This document shows positions 54,815 through 64,000 of a stretch of DNA of 64,000 nucleotides, in pieces. The notes beneath the pieces are model-generated. The model was given only the letters and a program-made list of their open reading frames with translations, was not told the DNA's origin and ran no database searches. Positions within the stretch are counted from its first letter, which is position 1; each line of letters opens with the position of its first letter. This DNA is from Heterocephalus glaber (taxonomy: Eukaryota > Chordata > Mammalia > Rodentia > Bathyergidae). A program made the position numbers and the translations under genes. The stretch is taken from the NCBI RefSeq assembly GCF_000247695.1, contig NW_004624865.1, positions 614,383 to 678,382 on the forward strand. The letters run 5' to 3'.

Positions 54815-57800
54815 GGCAGAGGTGCAGGGTAAGAACCACAGCACCAGGCAGTGTGTGTCCCAGGCAGCGTCCCTTGGTGCTGGGTCTGTCTGTCCTGAGT
54901 CCTGTGGTCCTGGACTCCGAAGTATGAAAAGCCAGGCCCCTACTAGGCCCCATACATGAGCACAGTCCCATCTGCACCCTCGCTGCCTTGTGCTTCCTGT
55001 CAGTGTCTCTCCCATGAGGTGGAACAGGGTGCAGGGACATAGGGTGCAGCCTCATGTCCCATAGACAGGGCGCCCACCACTTCCGCCACCGGGGGACCCA
55101 CACAGGGTCTCAGATGTGCATTTCCTGGTCGGTGGATGGGGGCCAGGGTACAGGAAAAGTGAGCATGGAAGGATCTGTCTCTCGAGGGGCTGGAGACCGG
55201 TGCATGTTGGCTGTCTTGTGTCCCTGTCAGCCACATTGCTCTGCAGTCCCCTCTGGAGCCTGGGTCGTGCGAAGGTTCAAGAATTCAAGACGGTGGTTCA
55301 CGAATTCACCACCGCAAGTTCCCCAGCTCCCAGCAACAGCAGCAGCCTTCCTCACTCATCAGAGCTAATCTCCCCGAGAGTGGGATCAGCGTGGCCGGGT
55401 CCCACCGCTGGACCATATGCTCCTCTGTGACAGCTGTATGACAGCCTCTGCTGGGGCACAGGGTCTTTCCAGCCCAAATTTGATAAACGTACACTCCTGC
55501 TGTCTGTTCGGCTTCAGGCCATCTGCCCGTGTGTCACTGAGTCTCAGCCTGGACGCACAGGATGCTGAAGTCAGACCACCAAGGAAGGTTCCAGGAGAAA
55601 GTCACTGGTGCAGAGAGCAGGCGAGGGCAGGAGGACTCGCTCCTCACCCAGACTGGGTGCCCGGGGCCAGAGCAGTCACGGCCAGGTGCTGTGTCCCCCG
55701 AAAATAAGACCTCGCTGGAGAACGAACAAACTGCTAGTTAGCCTTGCAAACTACAGATCAAAACTCCCAGCCCCGATCAGTCTGTCCTGCCTCACAGAGC
55801 CAGAGAAGCACAATGGCAGGTGAGGCCAGGGCAGGCCAGGGAGCTGGGGGCAGCATCTTTACCTCTGGCTTTCAAGGCTAGGTCTCATTTTCAGAGAAAG
55901 GGGGTGGTATAAGGCAGCACTTCTCAAACAGGTGACACTGCTGCAGGCCTTGGAGACCACAGGAGCTGGGTTGTCCCGGCCACAACCTGGATCCTACAGG
56001 AACCTCTTGCTCAAGGGATGCTTTGGAAACGTGATCCTCGGATAACCGGAGGGCCCAGACTTCTCTAGCTCCCCCTGCTCTGTCACCTACCGCAGGGACA
56101 TGAGCATTGCTAAAGCCCCAGGCCTCAAATAGCCAGCATTGTGGCCCGGTTCCCTCTTAGAGCAGGAAGTCCGGAGGCCCTTGTGGGACCCCAGCACCTG
56201 ACGTCCTTGGCACCTGCAGGCACAGAGCTAGGGCAGAGGAGGGAACCCCGACCCCGAGAAGCTCTGGGCCCTCAGGGCAGGACTTCCCACCTCCCACCCA
56301 GCCCAGGCTCTGGAGGAGCCAGCTGGAGGCACCTGGAAGCTTCCTTGCAGGGTGGTGGGAAAGGGGTGTGGGATGAGCAATTCCCCAAAACAACTTTCCA
56401 GCCCAGGATTTCGGCGGAGATGTCAGACAGTAGCATCAATCCGCCCAAATTGCTTTTGAAGCCAGGAGAGCTCCTGATCCAGATCTCATAATTCTTCTTT
56501 AATTGTGAAGGAACTAATTAAATCCAGAGTCTCTCTGCTAACTGCATTTTATGATGTTCATTTCACTACTGGACAAGCTAAGTCAGGCAGCGGTGGACAC
56601 ACTTGGGGCTCCTGGCTCCTGAGCAAAGCCCTTAATGGTATCTTCAAGGGGCACAGCTCCTGCACCCCAAATGCCAAGTGATTTTCCAGCAGTTCCGCCA
56701 GTTCTGGCAGGGCTGAGCTGGCGGCCTCTCACCAGCTGCATGGCTTCCCAGCCGGCTCCTTGGGGACAAAGACACAGGCGCCGCGTGGAGCCCCATGGCT
56801 ACCATTTCTTCCCTGCTGACACGCCCCATATCCTAACCTGTTGCAGGCTTCTTCCTCACGAGCATCCCTGGCCTTAGCACAGGATGGGGGCTTCCCACTG
56901 CATCAGCAAACCTGCCTCACACGCTTCCCTCCAGCACTCCTGACGCCGGGTGCCCGGGGCCCTGTACCCTGCTCCCCGCTGCACCCTAGTGCTCCCCGCT
57001 TCTCACACTGAGACTTGGGCTAGAAGCCAGGCCCTGGGAGGATGGCAGAGTTAGGATGAAAGCACACCCTTAACTCCTCGAATCGTGGGGTGAGATGGAT
57101 TGTAGAGATTTTACAACTTCCCCGTTTCTACTCTCTGCTCACAGAAGAAACTGGGTCACGGGCGTGCAGAGCGGTTGGTCCCTGGGACCCTGGAAGCTGG
57201 CTGCTGCCTGTGTGGAAACGCCCAGGTGAACCCCAGTGGACTCAGTTCAGAGTCGTGCCCAGCCCGGCCTGGCCCGTCCAAGGGCACCCAGCCTGCTCCA
57301 TATGAGACGACCTAGTTCTGCCCCAGGAGCACTGCGGGACAGCCCTGGGGACACCCTGCAGCCCGGCCCCAACTGGCCTGGGACTGGTGGCTCGGGCTGG
57401 GCCAGGCCCTCAGGAAGAAGAAGGCCAGGGCGCACAGCCCCCGCCAAGGGTCTCTTCTCACGCGCGTCCCAAACAAAGCCAAGTGCAGGCATAAAGTCCT
57501 ATAGAAAACCTAAGAGCCTCTGAAACACAGCCACTCACAGTTTCCTGAAGGCGACAAACTGCACCAGAAAAGTAAAAATAGAAGAGAGGGAGAAGGGAAG
57601 GGAGAAGAGGAGTGGAGGGAGGGAGAAGAGGAAGCCCCTGTACCCTCCCCCTGCTTCCCAGTGGCTCCTGCACTTGCTGCTGCTGCTGCTGCTACGGCCT
57701 CTGCTCAGTCCCTGCAGCCTGGTGGCAGCTTCGGGGCTCACAGTGTGAGCGAAGCACTGGGAAAACCTCAGCACCTCTTGATGAACGAAGCCAGGTCCAG

Positions 57801-58050
57801 CCGCAGCTCTCCATGGCCCTGGCTGCCAGCTGGAGGACAGGTGCCCTCCACCAGGGACCGAACCAGTCCCCAGGTTTCCAGGCCGGGCACTGTCCCGGAG
57901 GAAGGGAGGGAGCCATTACCAGACAGCGGTGCTGCACTCTAAGACAAGCCAGGCAGAAGGGTGACCGGCCTCCTGGGCCAGAGCAGGATGCAGGCTTTCA
58001 GGCTGGGGAGAGTGCCAGGAAGTGACATGTACAACACAGGGCAATGAAGC
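54815..58050. other. GC-rich intergenic DNA, nothing recognised
   Basis: Includes a (CTG)6-like run at 57674-57693 and a purine-rich GGGAGA tract at 57590-57632. Position 56480-56580 is an AT-rich island. No gene supported; the plus frame 57612-58025 (137 codons) includes the CTG run and no domain. Confidence 0.4.
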
Positions 58051-58059
58051 CAGAGCCTC

Positions 58060-58165
58060 AAATGCATTCCAGCAAAACCCCAAGTGGGGAAACAGAGGCC
58101 CAGAGAGGGAAAGAGATGCACCCACCCTAATACAGACCAAGAGGTAAAACCACTTCTACCCACTC
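58060..58165 (-). mobile_element. MIR fragment (antisense)
   Basis: 'ccaagtggggaaacagaggc' then 'ccagagagggaaagagatgc' and 'gaccaagaggtaaaacc': reverse complement of the MIR core. Confidence 0.6.
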
Positions 58166-58727
58166 TGTGTTCCACCAAGGCCTCCTGCCTCTGGCAAAGC
58201 TGACCTAAGAGAATAAACTTCCACAGAGAGAAACATCAAGGTCAAAGCCACTAGTCAGGAGGGAACCAATCCCAGCCCTGAGGAGATGGCCACAGCGCCT
58301 CCAGAGCAGACTCCCAAGAGCCTGGGGTCTGCAGGACGGGGTAGGACAGAAAGCACAGGCCGCAACTCTGCAGGATAACACTAACACTGCTCGTGCCCTG
58401 GGCCCTCACCCGCAGAGTGGCGAAAAAGCTCCCCACCCAGAGCCCTGTTTGAGCAGCAGGGTCTGTGCAAGGCTCCAGCTCAGCCCAGTGCAGGCTCATT
58501 CTCAGCCAGGACACTCTCTGCCCCTCCTGGCTGCACCTCAACATCTGGCCTAGGGGTGGGAAATGCCACAGCCCCGTGGACAGAGACCTCGCTCTTAGGA
58601 CCCCAGCCACAGGCAGTGGGGGTCAGGGTGGATGGAGGAGGAGGTGTGAGTGCTGGTGAGAGGTGGCCGCGCCCTTGAACTAATTTCCTGGCTGCAGCTG
58701 CACACACCATGCTCACCCACGCGCACT

Positions 58728-58752
58728 CCACACGCACACGCACACACACACA
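58728..58752. repeat. (AC)n microsatellite
   Basis: AC run with CG interruptions ('cacacgcacacgcacacac'). Confidence 0.92.
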
Positions 58753-59554
58753 ATCCAGCACCCGCAGGAGGTCGACAGTGCCAGTCACACAGCCCAGCCT
58801 TCATGGCAGCAAGATCCCCTCAGCAGTCCCCTTCGCCCCCGAGCAGGGCCCTGACCTTCTCAGCCGTGACGTGACTCTGGACCACAGGAGCCGGACACTC
58901 GTCCCCGTCCTCTGCGACCATAGCACATGTGACGTCTCAAGAAGCCTCCTGGGCCACACAGCTCAGCAAAGCCCAGCCCTGCTGCCTCTCCTCCTGCTTC
59001 CCAAAGTGACTCCCAAAGGCTTCAGCCAGGGGAGTGCTGTGGGAGGGCTGCATAGACCCCCCCAGGCAGCTCCCAGCTCTGTGACCCTCAGGCTGCAGGG
59101 TGAGGCCAGCCCGTCCCTGCCCAAAGCTTCCAGATCTCTGAAGGCCACACTCTGGTCTCGAGTGTGCTTCTTAGAGGGGGACTTCCGGGCACCTCTGTGG
59201 GACAACAGGCACAGCACAGGCAGAGATCAGGTGCGCACATGAGGCAAGGTGACTCCCATCCCTCCCTTCATGCCCGTGCCCAGTGGCCCCACTCAGGGCC
59301 TGGAGGCCACTGCCTGTGTCTGTACCAGGCACCCTCCCAGCAGGCCCTGACCAGTAGCTGCTCAGTCAGCACCCAGCCTGGCCCTGAGCGCAGTCACAGG
59401 ACTGAGCTTCTGGGCCTATGCCCCAGAGCAGGAAGTCAGGTTCCCCAGCATGACAGTGGTCTATTTGCTTCATGCACTGATTTGCAATGAGGGCTTAATT
59501 GATAAAAATTGCTGGTATTTCTTATACGCATGCCCTCGACATTTACAGTGTGGC
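58753..59554. other. GC-rich intergenic DNA ending in an AT-rich island
   Basis: No gene supported. The AT-rich segment 59457-59540 is a candidate regulatory island (see findings). Confidence 0.4.
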
Positions 59555-59965
59555 TCATGAGTTAAGCAGGTTTCCCATCACTGGAACACAAAACCTGACA
59601 CCCAGAGCTTTAAGGAGAACAGGTTTATTCGGCTCATGATTTGGGGAGTTCAGTCCATGGTCAGCTCCAAGGCAGGAATGCCATGGCAGAAGGGTGCGTT
59701 GGAGCAAAGCTGCTTGGTTCATGGAGGCCAAAAGGAGAGAGGAAGAGAGAGTGTGGAGGGGCTGGGGGCAGGAACACACCCTTCCAGGTCTCACCCCAGT
59801 GCCCTCCTCCAACCAGGCTCCGCCTCCTACAGCACACTCGGCCATGGACTCACCCATGATGGATCCACTGATGAGCACAGCACCCATGATCCAGTCACCT
59901 TCCAAAGCCACAGCTCTGAACACAGGAGGCTTTGAGGGGACACTGTAGCTCTGAACCCTAACAGC
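59555..59965 (-). mobile_element. MaLR-like LTR (antisense)
   Basis: 'aggagaacaggtttattcgg', 'gttcagtccatggtcagctc', 'catggcagaagggtgcgttg' and a 3' part 'ctgaacacaggaggctttga' ... 'ctctgaaccctaacagc' match rodent MaLR-type LTRs in antisense order. The three overlapping plus frames inside it are repeat sequence. Confidence 0.65.
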
Positions 59966-60619
59966 AGGTATTTTAGATACCTCAGCCCGTGGCGTCCACA
60001 ACCTCATGACCCAGGAGGAAGGAAGGTTGGCGTGTGCACACCACACTAAGCAAAGCCAAACTACATTCCTTTCCTTGTCCCTCACCCCTGTCCAGAATGC
60101 TCCTCAGACATGCAGTGGGAAACATTTCTGAGGTCACCACAGCGTATCTTCGGGATTCTCCAAACTCTCCGCTGTGTGCCAGGTGCCCTATATTCCTGAA
60201 GGCACAGTCCTTAGGAACCTGCCTGGGACCCACCCAGTTCCTTTTGTGATGAATGCTCCTTTTGATTCATGCTTTCAAAGCCTCTGATGGTGTCCCCACT
60301 GCAGGCCAATATCGTGGTAGGCTTTGGGCAGGAGTAGAGAGGTAATGCACGTCCCCCGTCTGAAAAGCCCACACTGCTCCCTGCACGCCTTCTCCCAAGT
60401 GTTTATGGAGCATGTGCTAGGTACATGCATGGCTGCCAACAAGGTGAGTGTCGTGTTGTGCAGCGAAGATTTTGACCGCAAAGGGACTGGCAGGAAGCAG
60501 AGCGTGCAGGTTGTGAGTGACAGGGCCATGGCGGGTGTTGGAACACAGGGGAAGAAGCCAGCTCTTCTGGGGGCTCAGAGATAGGAGATGCAGCACAGCA
60601 TCATCAGTGAAGCCACTGG
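59966..60619. other. Intergenic DNA, nothing recognised
   Basis: Short trace at 60398-60440 ('tttatggagcatgtgctagg') resembles an old MIR/L2 end. Confidence 0.4.
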
Positions 60620-60785
60620 GGCCAGGTCAGGGCCTGGCTTCCAATCCCAGGTCTGGGACTGAGCACTAACTCGGGCAGGAATTCAGCCTGTCTCGGCCTC
60701 CATTTCCCACCTGCTGAATGGGGCCAACACAGCCTTGACATGGGGACTGGAGGAGACGATGCATGCAGGGTGATCAGCACGGTGT
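60620..60785 (+). mobile_element. MIR SINE
   Basis: 'ggcctggcttccaatcccag', 'actcgggcaggaattcagcc', 'ctcggcctccatttcccacc' and 'gctgaatggggccaacacag' follow MIR order over about 150 bases. Confidence 0.75.
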
Positions 60786-60894
60786 CGCCATGTCCATTCT
60801 GATCACTTCCTGAGCAGGGGGTGCCCCAAATCAGGGATCACCCAAGAGTGACCCTGAGACGCGCACACTGTGCTCGACCCTGGACAGGACTCCT

Positions 60895-60995
60895 GGCCTC
60901 GAGCGAGTCTTTTCCTTTTTCCCAGGACTTAGTTTTCGCGTCTGTGAAATAAGTGGGCTGGATGACACCACTTCGGTCTCCTTCTGCCTCAGAAC
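60895..60995 (+). mobile_element. MIR3-like fragment
   Basis: 'ttttcgcgtctgtgaaataa' then 'gtgggctggatgacaccact' and 'cggtctccttctgcctcaga' match the MIR3-type 'ggactagatgacctctaagg' region. Confidence 0.55.
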
Positions 60996-62889
60996 TCAGA
61001 GTGTCTTACACTCCGGTCTTTTGAAGTCTACGATCACACACAATAACCCCCACACTTACACACCTCCTTAAAACCCACATGTGTGTGAACCATGGGCAAA
61101 ACCACATCCCTGGAGTTGGTGACGCTGCCTGTGTCAAAGGTCTGACACACAACACACAAGGCTGCCGCGTCGCTCAGCAAACGGTCCCCAACACGGGCGT
61201 GCTAGCACCACTCCCTGCTGTCCTCCAGTCTCAGCTGAGTCTGCACACCCGACTCACTGGCTCCTAAAGCTCCAGGTGCCAAAGAGAAGCGCAGACAGCA
61301 CTGTCACAAGCACCCACATTCCCCGGGTGCATGGGTTCAGTATGCACACAGTGCTCTCAACCCTCCGGTCAACACTTACATCGTCTGCCTTTCAACAGAG
61401 CCCAAGGGGCCAAAAGCACACACACTCGACTGAGATGGAACTGCTGTTCTCTCTTCTTCTTCGTTCTAGGAAAAAGGCTTTTCCTCCTTTTCTATCTTGT
61501 TAATAGCATTACCATCTTCCTAAGAAAGAAGCTGAGAGTTGTCCTAGACTCCTCGTCCTAAGATTCGCTAATCATCAGAGACTGAGCACTGCAAGTTCCC
61601 GCCTTCAGAGGAGGCTGATGAGTTTTCATCCCATTGCCCCAACCTGGCTCAGACTGCTGGCCAGCGCCTTGCTCAGATCTCTGCAATGAAGCTGGCTGAC
61701 TGTCTTCCGCTGGCTCCAGTGTCTGCATGTGGTACCCCAGTACTCACACTTGCCCCTCCTTCAGAGGCCTCCAAACCTCAGTGTGCACCAGCGTCTCTGG
61801 GTGGCCTCTTACACAGACTAGGGCCACATGAAGATCCCCACATGCAGTGGGCTAGTGGGAGCTGGGGATCTGCACTTCCAGCACTGCGCTGGGCAGGAAC
61901 AGCTGATGCCCCAGGGACCACACTGCTGTGTTCTACAAAACACGAGCCCCTCCACCCCACTCAGGACCGTGGGCAAGGTGCTGTCGTAACTGCTCATGTT
62001 TCTTCACGTTTGCCACACAGATGCGCTGGTGGCTACCAAAGCCAGGCTCCCCAGTAGCACACAGAGTCGAGGAGCAGAGAGGCCAGACTGGAAACAGAGC
62101 TCACAGCCCTGGAGGTCAGCAGCTGGGACAGGTGGGATCCAAGCAGCACAGGACCCACCCACATCGGCGCTGGCAGCATCACGGGGCCCTGAGCCCTGCT
62201 CCCAGACACCATCCAAGTGCCGCCCTCATCCCCTGCCTCCTCCACCATGCGGCACAACAAACGGCATACCCAGGTTTTGATTTAAGCCAAACGTAAACAA
62301 GACCTGAAACAGAATGGGCTGGACAGGAGCCAAGCAGAGAGGTAGTTTAAGGTTATGAAATCTGGCTTGGAAACCACATGTTGTCTGAACTTGTAAACAT
62401 CAAAGAGCCAGACTTGGAAAACTGTAAAAATGTAATAGGAATTAATAATAATAAAGTCATGCCTTCCCCACTGTTACTCGAGGGTAGAAAATCATAAAGA
62501 ACACTAAGACGTGATGGGCTTATGAAGTCATTTACGCCTGCCCTGCTGAGGAAGATCCGCTCCACTCCCAGGGCCTGCAAACCCCCTGTCCCGGGAGGAC
62601 TCTCAGGGCCTGGGACAGGGTGCTCAGAGGAGGGGCCGCAGGAGGCCTCCGCTGACCTGCTGCCTCCCAGGCTTCATCTGCCCTGCTTTTGGAGCTGTGG
62701 GCTGCTAGGGAGGAAGTTCACTGCACTCCCACCTCCTGGGGGGAAGGAAACACTGGGCTTTACCTTTCTGAGTCACAGTCGGCCACCCTTTCCAGGCACC
62801 AGCCAAGGACAGCGACCAACCCTGGCTCCCCGCACAGGAGCGCCAACGGAAGGGTACATCAGATGCTGAAATTTTAAAACCTGATGTCA
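60996..62889. other. Intergenic DNA, nothing recognised
   Basis: No gene or repeat recognised. The overlapping frames at 61928-62296 and 62522-62869 (plus) lack domains. Confidence 0.4.
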
Positions 62890-63368
62890 GTGAAAGACAC
62901 TGCCATGCATTCCCTCAGAATCCTCCCTTTGCTTCCAATGCGCTCATCCCATTGTCCTTGCTGCTTTTTCCAGCAGCTCTGGAGTCCTCTTCCCTGTTTT
63001 TCTTTACCAGGTGAGATCAAAAATGATGAATGCTGCTGCCAAGCACCATCCAATGGAAAGGCAGCTAGTAAAAATGCAATGCTGTGTCCTCCTCCTCCTT
63101 AGTCACCGGATCTGGCACCGTGTGACTTCCGGCTCTTCCCCAGAGTCAAGATGACCATGGAAGGGAAACGCTGTGAATCCATTCAGGACACTGAGGCAGC
63201 CAGGACAGCGCAGCTGAAGACCCTCAGGAGAGAGGACTCCAGAGCTGCTGCAGGAAGTGGCGAGGGTGATGGGATGAGTGTGCTCAGAGTGAGGGGAGGA
63301 TTCTGAGGGGAGCACAGTGATCAGCGCTTTGCTGTGGCAGTAGTTTTTAGACATTCCCTGTATTGGTG
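62890..63368 (+). mobile_element. Mariner transposase relic, copy 2
   Basis: The same C-terminal transposase segment as 7.6-8.06 kb but better preserved. In frame from 63103 it encodes 'SPDLAPCDFRLFPRVKMTM', keeping the third catalytic Asp region, and then 'ESIQDTEAARTAQLKTL'. It then drifts out of recognisable sequence. A stop-free overlap on the minus strand (63103-63354) is a shadow. N-terminal two thirds absent, so inactive. Confidence 0.8.
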
Positions 63369-63977
63369 ATCACGCCTCCTGTCGCTTGCTGGGCAGGGCA
63401 CTCGGCTGAGATGGAATTGTTAGTGCTGACCATCTCTGCGGACCGACCAGGATTCATCTTATACAATTCACTGACGTGTGTGTTTGCTGGCTTTCTTCCA
63501 GTCCTAATGACAAAAACAACTTGAGAATTCAGAGTGAGCCATGTAATAACTTATTCTAGTATAATTAATATGATGGCAGCATTCAAATCAGTCTTTTGAG
63601 GTGAACTTCCAAAGATGGGGTTAAACTTAATTTCTCTTTCTCTGTCTTTGGAATAGTTTTGTCCCTGCCCTCCAAACACAAAGTGGCAAAAGTGTTACCC
63701 AGTCAAGTTTTGAGCTAGAACCCTTTTTACAGTTTTTATTGGGACTGACATCTACCTTTTCTTCTCCCATACACACATATTCTGCTACGTTTTCTTCTCA
63801 GTGCTAAAATAAACTCTTGATCCAGTTGATGCTAACCCACAGGGCTCCCTCTTACACCTCAGTCTTTCTAGCAGTTATTGACCAGCCCCTAGTGACAAGG
63901 ATGTTAGGGTTTCAGTTTCTCAGGAGAGCTCTATTTTCTTTTGGAGCAGTGCTATCCAATGTGGGAGTCACCAGCCA
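63369..63977. other. AT-rich intergenic DNA, nothing recognised
   Basis: No gene recognised. A pyrimidine-rich 'gctggctttcttccag' at 63488-63503 looks like a splice acceptor, but the following frame stops after about eight codons. Confidence 0.4.
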
Positions 63978-64000
63978 CAACCAGGCGTGGTGGTGCATGC
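63978..64000 (+). mobile_element. B1-like SINE cut by window edge
   Basis: 'aaccaggcgtggtggtgcat' is the B1 start; the rest lies beyond the window. Confidence 0.8.

Noticed and set aside
59636..59948. Three overlapping plus-strand frames of 72-99 codons
   Set aside because: All fall inside an antisense MaLR-like LTR.
63488..63530. Splice-acceptor-like 'gctggctttcttccag' near the right edge
   Set aside because: The following frames stop within a few codons and no donor follows, so it is not a usable coding exon.

Overview
The window is nuclear DNA from a mammal, most likely a non-muroid rodent. The strongest clue is the set of short interspersed repeats: 7SL-derived B1-like monomers, B1 units fused to a short tRNA-derived ID-like tail, and free ID-like elements with intact-looking A and B boxes. 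Muroid-type B2 and B4 repeats were not noticed. The quasi-duplicated B1 core and the ID variant look hystricognath-like (mole-rat or guinea-pig group), but I cannot exclude a squirrel- or beaver-related lineage. Repeat family names come from remembered consensus sequences, so most repeat ends are approximate to 10-40 bases.

Layout. 1-13 kb is AT-rich, gene-poor DNA with SINEs, MIRs, L1 fragments (one with opposite-strand halves) and a decayed mariner relic at 7.6-8.06 kb. 12.9-32 kb is GC-rich, with MaLR-type LTRs, SINEs, MIRs, two CpG-rich blocks (23.3-24.2 and 24.96-25.25 kb) and several AT-rich non-repeat islands that could be conserved noncoding elements. 32.9-37.1 kb holds the clearest gene-like material: a decayed hAT (Tip100/Zaphod-like) DNA transposon encoding a BED finger and an hAT transposase, split by a processed pseudogene of TMA16. 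That pseudogene has a poly-A tail and 14-base target-site duplications, carries a MaLR-like LTR in its 3' part and contains a 210-base assembly gap. 37-46 kb is repeat-rich: an MLT1-like LTR broken by another LTR, an L1 3' end, and an LTR hit by an ID element with a 15-base duplication. 46.77-47.43 kb is a CpG island ending at a short signal-peptide-like reading frame with a good splice donor, the only place that looks like the start of a living gene (plus strand). A second CpG-dense block follows at 47.9-48.27 kb. 49.1-50.0 kb is an antisense L1 3' end. 50-64 kb is mixed GC-rich DNA with MIRs, a MaLR-like LTR and a second mariner relic at 62.9-63.37 kb.

No multi-exon protein gene can be assembled from the window. 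The long open frames in the GC-rich stretches look like by-products of base composition. No tRNA or rRNA gene, CRISPR array or prokaryotic-style system was seen. The most useful leads are the CpG-island first exon at 47.4 kb and the three-layer insertion history at 32.9-37.1 kb.
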